39,035 bases of DNA, taken from the NCBI RefSeq assembly GCF_023516615.1, contig NZ_JAMGBF010000052.1, positions 1-39,035 on the forward strand, given 5' to 3'. The translations under genes were made by a program, and so were the position numbers. This stretch comes from Streptomyces panaciradicis (GTDB taxonomy: Bacteria > Actinomycetota > Actinomycetes > Streptomycetales > Streptomycetaceae). Below, piece after piece: positions 15,803-23,730 of this stretch. How positions within the stretch are numbered: the stretch's first letter is position 1; every line of letters begins with the position of its first letter. Below the pieces are notes generated by a model. That model was not told the origin of the DNA, did not search any database, and worked only from the letters and a program-made list of their open reading frames with translations.

Positions 15803-15835
15803 AGGGGCGCGGGGAACTGCGCGACAAGCCCCCAC
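15803..15835. repeat. Streptomyces-type dispersed intergenic repeat
   Basis: The core GGGGCGCGGGGAACTGCGCG, followed by an ACAAGCCCCC-like tail, matches a short sequence I know to recur between genes in many Streptomyces genomes. Only one full copy is in this window. Its function is unknown. Confidence 0.55.
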
Positions 15836-15847
15836 CTCCCCGCGCCC

Positions 15848-15945
15848 GCCGACCGGGACCAGCACCCCTCCCCTCGGGCGCCGACAGGGACCAGCCTCTT
15901 CCCCTCGGGCGCCGACAGGGACCAGCCACCCCTCCCCTCGGGCGC
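15848..15945 (+). repeat. Short tandem repeat array upstream of folC
   Basis: Two identical 27-nt units (15870-15896 and 15901-15927; core GGGCGCCGACAGGGACCAGC) have a 31-nt period. They are flanked by a degenerate left unit (15848-15863, one mismatch over 16 nt) and a truncated right unit (15934-15945). The array abuts the folC -10 element and fills its -35 region. Confidence 0.8.
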
Positions 15946-15950
15946 AGCCC

Positions 15951-15956
15951 TAGACT
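15951..15956 (+). promoter_or_regulatory. -10 element (TAGACT) of leaderless folC
   Basis: TAGACT, a strong match to the Streptomyces -10, ends 6 nt before the folC GTG. There is no Shine-Dalgarno sequence, so a leaderless mRNA is expected. Confidence 0.55.
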
Positions 15957-15962
15957 GGCCCT

Positions 15963-17447
15963 GTGAGTGACAGCGACCCCTTCGACGAGATCATCGCGGA
16001 AGAAACCACCCGTGACCCCGATCTCGCGGTCATCGAGGCCGGCAGCCGAACCCTCCGCACCCAGGGCGGAGCCCCGAGCGCCGACGTGCCCGCCCGCCCC
16101 GAGGACCCGGAGGTCGACAAGGCCCTGCGCGCGGTCGAGGCCGACCTGGCGACCCGCTGGGGCGAGACGAAGCTGGAGCCGTCGGTCAGCCGGATCGCCG
16201 CGCTGATGGACGTGCTGGGCGAGCCGCAGCGCTCGTACCCCTCGATCCACATCACGGGCACGAACGGCAAGACCTCCACCGCCCGCATGATCGAGGCCCT
16301 CCTCGGCGCCTTCGAGCTGCGCACGGGCCGCTACACCTCCCCGCACGTGCAGTCGATCACCGAGCGCATCAGCCTGGACGGCGCCCCGATCTCCGCCGAG
16401 CGCTTCATCGAGACGTACGACGACATCAAGCCGTACGTCGAGATGGTCGACGCCTCGCAGGAGTACCGCCTGTCCTTCTTCGAGGTCCTCACCGGCATGG
16501 CGTACGCGGCCTTCGCGGACGCCCCCGTGGACGCGGCCGTCGTCGAGGTCGGCATGGGCGGCTCCTGGGACGCCACGAACGTCATCGACGCGGACGTCGC
16601 CGTCGTCACCCCGATCGACCTCGACCACACCGACCGCCTCGGGGAGACGCCCGCCGCGATCGCCTCGGAGAAGTCCGGGATCATCAAGCAGGACGCGACG
16701 GTCATCCTCGCCCAGCAGCCGGTCGACGCGGCCCAGGTGCTGCTGAAGAAGGCCGTCGACGTGGACGCCACCGTGGCCCGCGAGGGCCTGGAGTTCGGCG
16801 TGGTCGCCCGCCAGGTGGCCGTCGGCGGCCAGCTGCTCACCCTGCGCGGCCTCGGCGGCGAGTACGGCGAGGTCTTCCTCCCGCTGCACGGCCCGTACCA
16901 GGCCCACAACGCGGCCGTGGCGCTGGCCGCCGTCGAGGCGTTCTTCGGCGTCGGCTCGCAGCGCCCCGAGCCCCTCGACATGGACACGGTCCGCAAGGCC
17001 TTCGCGTCCGTGTCCTCCCCGGGCCGCCTGGAGGTCGTACGGCGCTCCCCGACGGTCGTGCTGGACGCGGCCCACAACCCGGCGGGCGCCCGGGCCACCG
17101 CCGAGGCCGTCGGTGAGGCGTTCGACTTCAGCCGGCTGATCGGGGTCGTGGGCGCCAGCGGCGACAAGAACGTGCGCGGGCTGCTGGAGGCCTTCGAGCC
17201 GATCTTCACCGAGGTCGTCGTCACCCAGAACTCCACGCACCGCGCGATGGACGCCGACGAGCTCGCCGCGATCGCCGTCGAGGTCTTTGGCGAGGAGCGC
17301 GTCCAGGTCGAGCCGCGGCTGCCGGACGCCCTGGAGGCCGCGATCACCCTGGCCGAGGAGGAGGGCGAGTTCGCGGGCGGCGGAGTCCTCGTCACCGGCT
17401 CCGTCATCACCGTGGGCGAGGCCCGACTGCTCCTCGGGAGGGGCTGA
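15963..17447 (+). CDS. folC: Bifunctional folylpolyglutamate synthase / dihydrofolate synthase
   Basis: An ATP-dependent Mur-ligase-fold enzyme that joins dihydropteroate to glutamate and then adds further gamma-linked glutamates, retaining folates in the cell. The 494-residue protein has HITGTNGKTSTARMIE with the P-loop at 99-106. FFEVLTGMAYAAF and VVEVGMGGSWDATN are conserved, as is the ligase block IDLDHTDRLGETPAAIASEKSGII. DAAHNPAGA lies in the C-terminal domain. The first ~50 residues are an acidic extension longer than in E. coli FolC. The GTG start is promoter-proximal (leaderless type). A DUF4233 gene follows after 4 nt, an arrangement typical of actinobacteria. Confidence 0.96.
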   Translation: MSDSDPFDEIIAEETTRDPDLAVIEAGSRTLRTQGGAPSADVPARPEDPEVDKALRAVEADLATRWGETKLEPSVSRIAALMDVLGEPQRSYPSIHITGTNGKTSTARMIEALLGAFELRTGRYTSPHVQSITERISLDGAPISAERFIETYDDIKPYVEMVDASQEYRLSFFEVLTGMAYAAFADAPVDAAVVEVGMGGSWDATNVIDADVAVVTPIDLDHTDRLGETPAAIASEKSGIIKQDATVILAQQPVDAAQVLLKKAVDVDATVAREGLEFGVVARQVAVGGQLLTLRGLGGEYGEVFLPLHGPYQAHNAAVALAAVEAFFGVGSQRPEPLDMDTVRKAFASVSSPGRLEVVRRSPTVVLDAAHNPAGARATAEAVGEAFDFSRLIGVVGASGDKNVRGLLEAFEPIFTEVVVTQNSTHRAMDADELAAIAVEVFGEERVQVEPRLPDALEAAITLAEEEGEFAGGGVLVTGSVITVGEARLLLGRG

Positions 17448-17451
17448 CACC

Positions 17452-17808
17452 GTGCGTACGCTGTGTTCCTCGACGCTGATCGGCGAGTTCTTCGTGATCG
17501 GGTTCGCCGGGCTGGTCGCCATGAAGGACCCGGACCTGTCCGTGGCGACGGTGTGGACCGTCAGCGGCATCGCGATGTTCCTGTGCCTGGTGCTGTGCGG
17601 CATGGTGACCCGTCCGGGCGGCGTCGCGCTGGGCTGGGCCCTCCAGGTAGCGCTGATCGCCTCCGGGTTCGCCGTGCCGACGATGTTCTTCCTCGGCGCG
17701 ATCTTCGCCGCCCTGTGGTGGGCCTCGGTGCACTACGGCAGGAAGATCGACGAGGCGAAGGCGAGATTCGCCGCCGAGAGCGCCTCCTCTACACCTGACG
17801 CTGCGTGA
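17452..17808 (+). CDS. DUF4233 small membrane protein downstream of folC
   Basis: A 118-residue protein with four predicted membrane helices (about residues 9-24, 33-52, 60-75 and 77-95) and a charged cytosolic tail with a Lys/Arg/Glu helix. MVTRPGGVALGWALQVAL is typical of the DUF4233 family, which in actinobacteria almost always follows folC. Its function is not known. The GTG start lies 4 nt after the folC stop, and its Shine-Dalgarno (GGGAGGGG) is inside folC, so the two are translationally linked. ndk begins 67 nt later with its own ribosome-binding site. Confidence 0.85.
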   Translation: MRTLCSSTLIGEFFVIGFAGLVAMKDPDLSVATVWTVSGIAMFLCLVLCGMVTRPGGVALGWALQVALIASGFAVPTMFFLGAIFAALWWASVHYGRKIDEAKARFAAESASSTPDAA

Positions 17809-17875
17809 CGAGGGCCCCGACACGCCCTGTAATCTTCGAACACCCCGCACGACTCTTGATCACTAGGAGCCCGCA

Positions 17876-18289
17876 GTGAGCCAGCGCACCCTCGTCCTGC
17901 TCAAGCCCGACGCAGTCCGCCGCGGCCTGACCGGCGAGATCATCAGCCGCATCGAGCGCAAGGCCGGCTGGCAGATCACCGCGCTGGAGCTGCGCACCCT
18001 GGACCAGGAGACGCTGGAGCAGCACTACGGAGAGCACAAGGGCAAGCCGTTCTACGAGCCGCTGGTGGAGTTCATGGCCTCCGGCCCGGTCGTGGCGCTG
18101 ATCGTCGAGGGCGAGCGGGTCATCGAGGGGCTGCGCGCGCTCGCCGGCCCGACCGACCCGATCGCCGCCGCGCCCGGCTCCATCCGCGGCGACTACGGCG
18201 TCATCGTCCGCGAGAACCTGATCCACGCCTCCGACTCCGAGGAGTCCGCCGAGCGCGAGGTGAAGATCTTCTTCCCGGGCCGCGCGTAA
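17876..18289 (+). CDS. ndk: Nucleoside diphosphate kinase
   Basis: Transfers the gamma-phosphate of ATP to other nucleoside diphosphates through a phosphohistidine. The 137-residue protein begins SQRTLVLLKPDAVRRGLTGEI, the family N-terminus. GSIRGDYG is near 101-108, and the active-site histidine is His117 in NLIHASDS (commonly NxxHGSDS; Ala replaces Gly here). The GTG start follows AGGAG. Length is normal. It lies in the same direction as folC-DUF4233, probably in the same transcript, and ends at a textbook hairpin (18311-18336). Confidence 0.97.
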   Translation: MSQRTLVLLKPDAVRRGLTGEIISRIERKAGWQITALELRTLDQETLEQHYGEHKGKPFYEPLVEFMASGPVVALIVEGERVIEGLRALAGPTDPIAAAPGSIRGDYGVIVRENLIHASDSEESAEREVKIFFPGRA

Positions 18290-18310
18290 CCCGGGCCCCG
18301 CGGGACGGCG

Positions 18311-18336
18311 AGTCCGGGGGCGGTGACCCCCGGACT
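18311..18336 (+). terminator. Rho-independent terminator after ndk
   Basis: AGTCCGGGGG (18311-18320) pairs with CCCCCGGACT (18327-18336) across a 6-nt loop and is followed directly by TTTCT. Confidence 0.9.
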
Positions 18337-18544
18337 TTCTGGCATATGCGTGGCGATCGAGGGAACGAGCACCCCCGAACGCCCCTCTCACCAAGCGAAC
18401 GCACCCAGCATCTGCTGACAATGGCGGAGACCCTTACGCCGTGTCCGTGCGGGCGCCGATAGCATGGAAGCCTTCACGTCACAGCACATACTTCGCCTAC
18501 CTGAAAAGCCCTCAAAAGCTCCCAGGAAGGCCAGACGAATCCTG

Positions 18545-19576
18545 ATGGGGAACTCAATGTCGTTCATCGGCCGTGACATGGCTGTCGACCTCGGGACCGC
18601 CAACACGCTGGTGTACGTCAGGGGTCGCGGGATCGTACTCAACGAGCCGTCCGTAGTCGCGATCAACACGAACACCGGTGGCATCCTCGCGGTCGGTGCC
18701 GAAGCGAAGAAGATGATCGGCCGCACGCCCGGCAACATCGTCGCCGTCCGCCCGCTGAAGGACGGCGTGATCGCCGACTTCGAGATCACCGAGCGGATGC
18801 TCCGCTACTTCATCCTGAAGATCCACAAGCGGCGGTATCTGGCTCGTCCGCGGGTCGTCGTCTGTGTGCCCTCGGGCATCACCGGCGTCGAGCGCCGCGC
18901 CGTCATCGAGGCGTCGTCCCAGGCCGGCGCCCGCCAGGTGCACATCATCGAGGAGCCCATGGCCGCGGCCATCGGTTCCGGCCTGCCGGTCCACGAGGCC
19001 ACGGGCAACATGGTGGTGGACATCGGCGGCGGCACGACGGAGGTCGCGGTCATCTCGCTCGGCGGCATCGTCACCGCCCAGTCCATCCGCGTCGCGGGCG
19101 ACGAACTGGACAACGCGATCATCCAGCACATCAAGAAGGAGTACAGCCTTCTTCTGGGTGAGCGGACTGCCGAGCAGATCAAGATCACGATCGGTTCGGC
19201 GTACGACCTCGACGCTGACGAACACACCGAAATCCGCGGCCGGGACCTGGTGTCCGGGCTGCCCAAGACCGTCGTCATCTCGGCCGCAGAGGTGCGCAAG
19301 GCCATCGAGGAACCGGTCAACGCCATCGTCGACGCCGTCAAGACGACCCTCGACAAGTGCCCGCCGGAGCTGTCCGGCGACATCATGGACCGCGGAATCG
19401 TTCTGACCGGCGGCGGAGCCCTGCTGCGCGGCCTCGACGAGCGGCTGCGGCGCGAGACGGGCATGCCGATCCACATCGCCGAGGACCCGCTGGACAGCGT
19501 GGCGCTCGGCTCCGGCAAGTGCGTGGAGGAGTTCGAGGCGCTCCAGCAGGTGCTGGACGCCCAGCCGCGCAGATGA
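18545..19576 (+). CDS. mreB: Rod-shape determining protein MreB
   Basis: An actin-like ATPase. In Streptomyces it acts mainly in aerial hyphae and spore-wall assembly rather than rod elongation. The 343-residue protein has the phosphate-1 motif DLGTANTLVYV and the conserved VVCVPSGITGVERRAV. The phosphate-2 motif is MVVDIGGGTTEVAVISLGG, and the adenosine motif is GIVLTGGGALLRGL. The N-terminal MSFIGRDMAV segment is amphipathic and fits membrane binding. I used ATG 18545, which has AGGAAGG upstream; ATG 18557 (with GGGGAA close by) would shorten it by four residues. It heads the mre cluster, and a hairpin after the gene may make much of its mRNA monocistronic. Confidence 0.97.
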   Translation: MGNSMSFIGRDMAVDLGTANTLVYVRGRGIVLNEPSVVAINTNTGGILAVGAEAKKMIGRTPGNIVAVRPLKDGVIADFEITERMLRYFILKIHKRRYLARPRVVVCVPSGITGVERRAVIEASSQAGARQVHIIEEPMAAAIGSGLPVHEATGNMVVDIGGGTTEVAVISLGGIVTAQSIRVAGDELDNAIIQHIKKEYSLLLGERTAEQIKITIGSAYDLDADEHTEIRGRDLVSGLPKTVVISAAEVRKAIEEPVNAIVDAVKTTLDKCPPELSGDIMDRGIVLTGGGALLRGLDERLRRETGMPIHIAEDPLDSVALGSGKCVEEFEALQQVLDAQPRR

Positions 19577-19590
19577 CGTAACTCTTCGAT

Positions 19591-19626
19591 TCCGCCGTAC
19601 GAGATGATCTCCTCTCGTGCGGCGGA
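19591..19626 (+). terminator. Hairpin between mreB and mreC (terminator or attenuator)
   Basis: A 14-bp stem with one G-U pair (19591-19604 / 19613-19626) and an 8-nt loop starts 15 nt after mreB. It could partly uncouple mreB from mreCD-mrdA-rodA. Confidence 0.7.
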
Positions 19627-19640
19627 TCGTTGATATAGAG

Positions 19641-19660
19641 GCATAAGCTCACGCATAAGC
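19641..19660 (+). repeat. Direct repeat GCATAAGC x2 upstream of mreC
   Basis: GCATAAGC occurs at 19641-19648 and 19653-19660, a 12-nt period. TTGATA, a good -35, is at 19630. The site may be an operator or part of an mreC promoter. Confidence 0.4.
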
Positions 19661-19698
19661 CTTCGCACCCTTCGACACCTGAACACCCGCACATTCCT

Positions 19699-20661
19699 AT
19701 GAGGAAGGCACGGCCGCCGCACGTGAGGGACACGAGAGAGAGCCGGCTGCTCCTGGTGCTGTTGATCGCCGTCGCGTTCGCGCTGATCACTGTGGACATC
19801 CGCGGCGGGGAGGACTCACCGGTCGACGGTGCCCGCCGGGCGGCGGCCGCGGCCTTCGGCCCGATCGAGAACGGCGTGTCGGCGGCGGTCGATCCGGTCG
19901 GCAACGCCGTCTCCGCGGTGCGCGACTCCGGCACCAAGCACGACCGGCTCGCCCGGCTGGAGAAGGAGAACGCGGCCCTCAAGGCCAAGCTCGGCAGCGA
20001 CGACCGCAACACCAGCCGCCTCAAGCAGCTCGACAAGATGCTGAAGATCGCCGGCGAGGGCCAGTACGGCATCAAGGGCGCCGAGGTCATCGCCATAGGA
20101 GCGGCCCAGGGCTTCTCCTGGACCATCACGATCGACGTCGGCGCGAACGACGGCATCAAGCGCGACATGACCGTCCTCAACGGCGACGGCCTCGTCGGAC
20201 GCGTCACGACCGTCGGCCCGAACACCTCCACCGTCCTGCTCGCCAACGACCCCGACTTCACCGTCGGCACCCGCATGGAGAACAGCGACGAACTCGGCTT
20301 CGCCTCCGGCCAGGGCGACCGCCCGCTGCGCGTCGAACTCCTCAACGGCAAGGCGGACGTGAAGAAGGGCGACCGGCTCGTCACCTTCGGCTCCGAAGCC
20401 GACAAGCCCTTCGTGCCGGGCGTCCCGGTCGGCGTGGTCTCCCGCGTCCAGCCCTCCGAGGGCGGCCTGACCCGGACCATCTACGTCACGCCGTACGTCG
20501 GCTTCACCAAGCTCGACATCGTCGGCGTCGTCGTCGAGGCCCCGAAGAAGGACCCCCGCGACACGGTGCTGCCGAAGAAGCCCAAGCCGACCCCGACGCC
20601 GACGGTCACCGTCACGGTCACCCCCTCGGCGAACGCGCCCACCAACGGCCCGACCCCGTAG
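19699..20661 (+). CDS. mreC: Rod-shape determining protein MreC
   Basis: A bitopic membrane protein of the Mre/Rod complex that links MreB inside with PBP2 and other wall synthases outside. One N-terminal membrane helix (RLLLVLLIAVAFALITVDI) is followed by a coiled coil rich in Lys/Glu/Leu (about residues 70-115). Two beta-barrel domains typical of MreC follow (ANDGIKRDMTVLNGDGLVGRV …). The last ~40 residues are a Pro/Thr/Lys-rich tail. The ATG has no good Shine-Dalgarno sequence. GTG 19723, downstream of GAGGAAGG, is an alternative start giving MRDTRESRLLL. mreD follows after 19 nt. Confidence 0.93.
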   Translation: MRKARPPHVRDTRESRLLLVLLIAVAFALITVDIRGGEDSPVDGARRAAAAAFGPIENGVSAAVDPVGNAVSAVRDSGTKHDRLARLEKENAALKAKLGSDDRNTSRLKQLDKMLKIAGEGQYGIKGAEVIAIGAAQGFSWTITIDVGANDGIKRDMTVLNGDGLVGRVTTVGPNTSTVLLANDPDFTVGTRMENSDELGFASGQGDRPLRVELLNGKADVKKGDRLVTFGSEADKPFVPGVPVGVVSRVQPSEGGLTRTIYVTPYVGFTKLDIVGVVVEAPKKDPRDTVLPKKPKPTPTPTVTVTVTPSANAPTNGPTP

Positions 20662-20680
20662 CAGTAGGAGCTGAATCCCC

Positions 20681-21361
20681 ATGCGTGTCAACCGGATCCT
20701 GCTCTCCTCAACACTGGTGGTCGTCGCCCTGGTGATCCAGGTGAGCGTCCTCTCCCGGCTCCATCTGCCGGGCGCCGTACCCGACTTGCTGCTCCTGACC
20801 GTCCTGGCCCTGGCCATGGTCTACGGCCATGTCGGCGGCGCCCTCGTCGGCTTCGGCGCCGGCCTGCTCGCCGACCTCGCGCCCCCGGCCGACCACGCGG
20901 CCGGCCGCTACGCCCTGGTCCTGTGCGTCATCGGCTACCTCGCCGGCCTGATCAAACCGGAGAACGGCAGACTCAAGTCGGCCACCGGCCCCATGGTCGT
21001 CGTGGTCGCCGCCGCCATCGGCTCCACCCTGCTGTACGCCGGGGTCGGCGCCCTCGTCGGCGACACCGCCGCCCGCCATGTGGGCCTGGCCGGCCTGCTG
21101 TTCACGGCCGCCCTGTACGACCTGCTGCTCGCCCCCTTCGTGGTCCCCGGGATCATGGCCCTGGCCCGGCGCGCCGACAACGACCCGCTCGCCGAGGCCG
21201 GTTCCGCCGGAAAGAAGGCCACCGACATCTCCTCGGGGTGGATCTCCGCGGGCACCGGCCTGAAGATCGGCGGCCAGCGCGGCGGCCTGGGCGCCCTGAA
21301 GACCAAGGCGCGCACCCGCACCGCCCGGGTGGGACGCATCAAGGGGGTCAAGCGGCTGTGA
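20681..21361 (+). CDS. mreD: Rod-shape determining protein MreD
   Basis: An integral membrane partner of MreC. The 226-residue protein has five or six hydrophobic helices in its first ~165 residues (RILLSSTLVVVALVIQV, DLLLLTVLALAMVYG, ALVGFGAGLLADL and others). The motif GFGAGLLADLAPP matches the conserved GxxxGLxxD region of MreD. The C-terminal ~60 residues are basic and disordered (Gly/Lys/Arg-rich), a Streptomyces-type extension. The ATG follows AGGAG with 10-nt spacing. It is cotranscribed with mreC. A 116-nt spacer separates it from mrdA. Confidence 0.92.
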   Translation: MRVNRILLSSTLVVVALVIQVSVLSRLHLPGAVPDLLLLTVLALAMVYGHVGGALVGFGAGLLADLAPPADHAAGRYALVLCVIGYLAGLIKPENGRLKSATGPMVVVVAAAIGSTLLYAGVGALVGDTAARHVGLAGLLFTAALYDLLLAPFVVPGIMALARRADNDPLAEAGSAGKKATDISSGWISAGTGLKIGGQRGGLGALKTKARTRTARVGRIKGVKRL

Positions 21362-21477
21362 CAGCGGGTCAGTTCACCCGAACGGGGCACTTTTCGCGGA
21401 ACGGCGCCGCACAGGTCCGTCGTTCATCATGCGTACGCGCCGACACATTCGCGCACTGAGAGGGGGAGGCAGCCAAC

Positions 21478-23730
21478 GTGACCAACATTCCCGAGACCGG
21501 ACGGACGCCACGCGTCCAGATCCGCCTCGTCGTCATCCAGATCCTCGTCCTCTCCCTGCTCGGCACCCTCGGCGGCCGCCTGTGGTACCTGCAGATCCGC
21601 GAGGGCGCCTCGTACCAGAAGGAAGCCTCCGGCAACCACGTCCAGCAGGTCGTCGAGCCCGCCGTGCGCGGCTCCATCCTGGACGCGCGCGGCGTACCGA
21701 TCGCGGACAACGAGACCCGGCTCGTGGTCTCCGCCTCCCGCACCGACCTGCTGAAGATGAAGGACGACGGCAGGGCCGTCCTGACCAAGCTGGCCGGCGT
21801 CCTCGGCATGAAGCCAGCCGACGTCATGCAGAAGGTCCGGCTGTGCGACGCCAAGACCCCGCAGCCCTGCTGGAACGGCTCGCCGTACCAGCCGATCCCC
21901 ATCACCGACGAGGCCACCCCGCGCCAGGCCCTGCAGATCCGCGAGCGCTCCGAGGACTTCCCCGGCATCACCGCCGAACCCGAGGCCGTGCGCCGCTACC
22001 CGGCCCCCGGCAAGGCCAACACCGCCCAGGTCCTCGGCTACCTCTCCCCGGTCACCGACGACGAGATCCAGCAGGCCAAGGACACCGACTCGCCCTACCT
22101 GCGCTCCGACCAGGTCGGCCGCTCGGGTCTCGAGCGCCAGTACGACAAGGAACTGCGCGGCAAGGCCGGCGTCACCCGCTACGAGGTCGACAACCTCGGC
22201 CGCGTCATCGGCAAGGCCAAGTCCGACGCCGCCCAGCCCGGCGCGAACCTCGTCACCAGCATCGACTCCCGCGTCCAGCGCGTCGCCGAGTACGAGCTGG
22301 ACAACGCGATGAAGATCGCCCGTACCCAGTTCGACAAGATCACCGGCGAGAACTACAAGGCCGACTCCGGCGCCGTCGTCGTCATGGAGGCCAAGACCGG
22401 CCGCATCGTCGCCATGGCGTCCGCCCCGACCTACGACCCGAACGTGTGGGTGGGCGGCATCTCCGCCAAGGACTACAAGGCGCTCACCGGCAAGAAGTCC
22501 GACTACCCGCTGCTGAACCGCGCCATACAGGGTCAGTCCGCGCCCGGTTCGACCTTCAAGGTGGTCTCCACGGCCGCCGCGGTCGAGGCCGGCTACGTGT
22601 GGGACGGCGGCTACCCCTGCACCAGCTCGTACTCCGTGGGCGGCCAGGTCTTCAAGAACTTCGAGGGCGAGAACTTCGGCCCGATCTCCCTGGGCCGCGC
22701 CCTGGAGGTCTCCTGCGACACCGTCTTCTACGGCCTCGCCGACCAGCAGTGGAAGAAGGACGGCGGCATCAACCCCAAGAAGGGCCAGCCGAAGGACTAC
22801 TTCTACAAGGCCGCCCACCAGTTCGGCCTCGGCAAGGAGACCGGCGTCGACCTGCCGAACGAGGTCACCGGCCGCGTCCCCGACCGCCAGTGGAAGGAGT
22901 CCTACTGGAAGGCCAACAAGGACGCCTGGTGCAGGACCGGCAAGAAGGACGGCTCGTACGTCGAGAAGATCGCCTACGAGAACTGCCTCGAGGGCAACAA
23001 GATGCGCGAGGGTGACTCGATCAACTACTCCATCGGCCAGGGCGACACCCTCGTCACGCCGATCCAGGAGGCCATGATCTACGGCGCCCTCGCCAACGGC
23101 GGCACCGAGTACGTCCCCACCATCGGCAAGGCGGTCGTCAGCGCCGACGGCAGGACCGTCCAGGAGATCAAGCCGAAGGTCAGGGCCAAGCTGCCGGTCA
23201 GCCAGGCCACCCTCAAGGGCATGGACAAGGCCCTGGCCGGCGTCATCACCAGCGGTACCGCCGCCTGGAAGTTCGGCGGCTGGCCGCAGGACAAGATCGA
23301 ACTGCACGCCAAGACCGGTACCGCCGAGGTCTACGGCAAGCAGACCACCTCGTGGCTCGCCACGTACTCCAAGGACTACACGGTCGTCATGACCATCGCC
23401 CAGGCCGGTACGGGTTCCGGCGCCTCCGGTGAGGCCGTGCGCAACATCTACAGCGCGATGTACGGCGTGCAGCCCGACGGCTCCATCGACAAGAAGAAGG
23501 CACTGCTGCCCACCCCGCAGAAGGGGCTGCCGAAGATCCAGACGGACGGCACCATCGCCTCCCCGAAGGTCGCCAAGGACCCCGTCAAGGACCTGCAGAA
23601 GGCCGACAAGCAGGACCCCACGTCCCCGGACGGCACCCAGCCCGGCGCGACCACCGCCTCGCCCACCGCGACCAACCGCACCACGCGCCGCAGGCAGCGC
23701 GGAAGGGGAAGCCGGAGGATGCTCACATGA
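21478..23730 (+). CDS. mrdA: Class B penicillin-binding protein 2 (transpeptidase of the Mre/Rod complex)
   Basis: Cross-links peptidoglycan outside the membrane together with RodA. The 750-residue protein has a short cytosolic tail and one membrane anchor (LVVIQILVLSLLGTLGGRLW). An N-terminal pedestal domain with RGSILDARGVPIADN follows. In the transpeptidase domain the nucleophile is Ser358 in STFK (SxxK). SCD at 412-414 is the SxN/D motif, and KTG is at 612-614. A Lys/Thr/Pro/Arg-rich tail of about 90 residues follows. The GTG start has AGGGGGAGG upstream. Its stop codon overlaps the rodA start by 4 bp, so the synthase pair is translationally coupled. Confidence 0.96.
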   Translation: MTNIPETGRTPRVQIRLVVIQILVLSLLGTLGGRLWYLQIREGASYQKEASGNHVQQVVEPAVRGSILDARGVPIADNETRLVVSASRTDLLKMKDDGRAVLTKLAGVLGMKPADVMQKVRLCDAKTPQPCWNGSPYQPIPITDEATPRQALQIRERSEDFPGITAEPEAVRRYPAPGKANTAQVLGYLSPVTDDEIQQAKDTDSPYLRSDQVGRSGLERQYDKELRGKAGVTRYEVDNLGRVIGKAKSDAAQPGANLVTSIDSRVQRVAEYELDNAMKIARTQFDKITGENYKADSGAVVVMEAKTGRIVAMASAPTYDPNVWVGGISAKDYKALTGKKSDYPLLNRAIQGQSAPGSTFKVVSTAAAVEAGYVWDGGYPCTSSYSVGGQVFKNFEGENFGPISLGRALEVSCDTVFYGLADQQWKKDGGINPKKGQPKDYFYKAAHQFGLGKETGVDLPNEVTGRVPDRQWKESYWKANKDAWCRTGKKDGSYVEKIAYENCLEGNKMREGDSINYSIGQGDTLVTPIQEAMIYGALANGGTEYVPTIGKAVVSADGRTVQEIKPKVRAKLPVSQATLKGMDKALAGVITSGTAAWKFGGWPQDKIELHAKTGTAEVYGKQTTSWLATYSKDYTVVMTIAQAGTGSGASGEAVRNIYSAMYGVQPDGSIDKKKALLPTPQKGLPKIQTDGTIASPKVAKDPVKDLQKADKQDPTSPDGTQPGATTASPTATNRTTRRRQRGRGSRRMLT

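Noticed and set aside
15848..15945. Possible CRISPR array
   Set aside because: The units are directly adjacent (period 31 nt with 4-nt linkers), there are no unique spacers of CRISPR length, and no cas genes are present.
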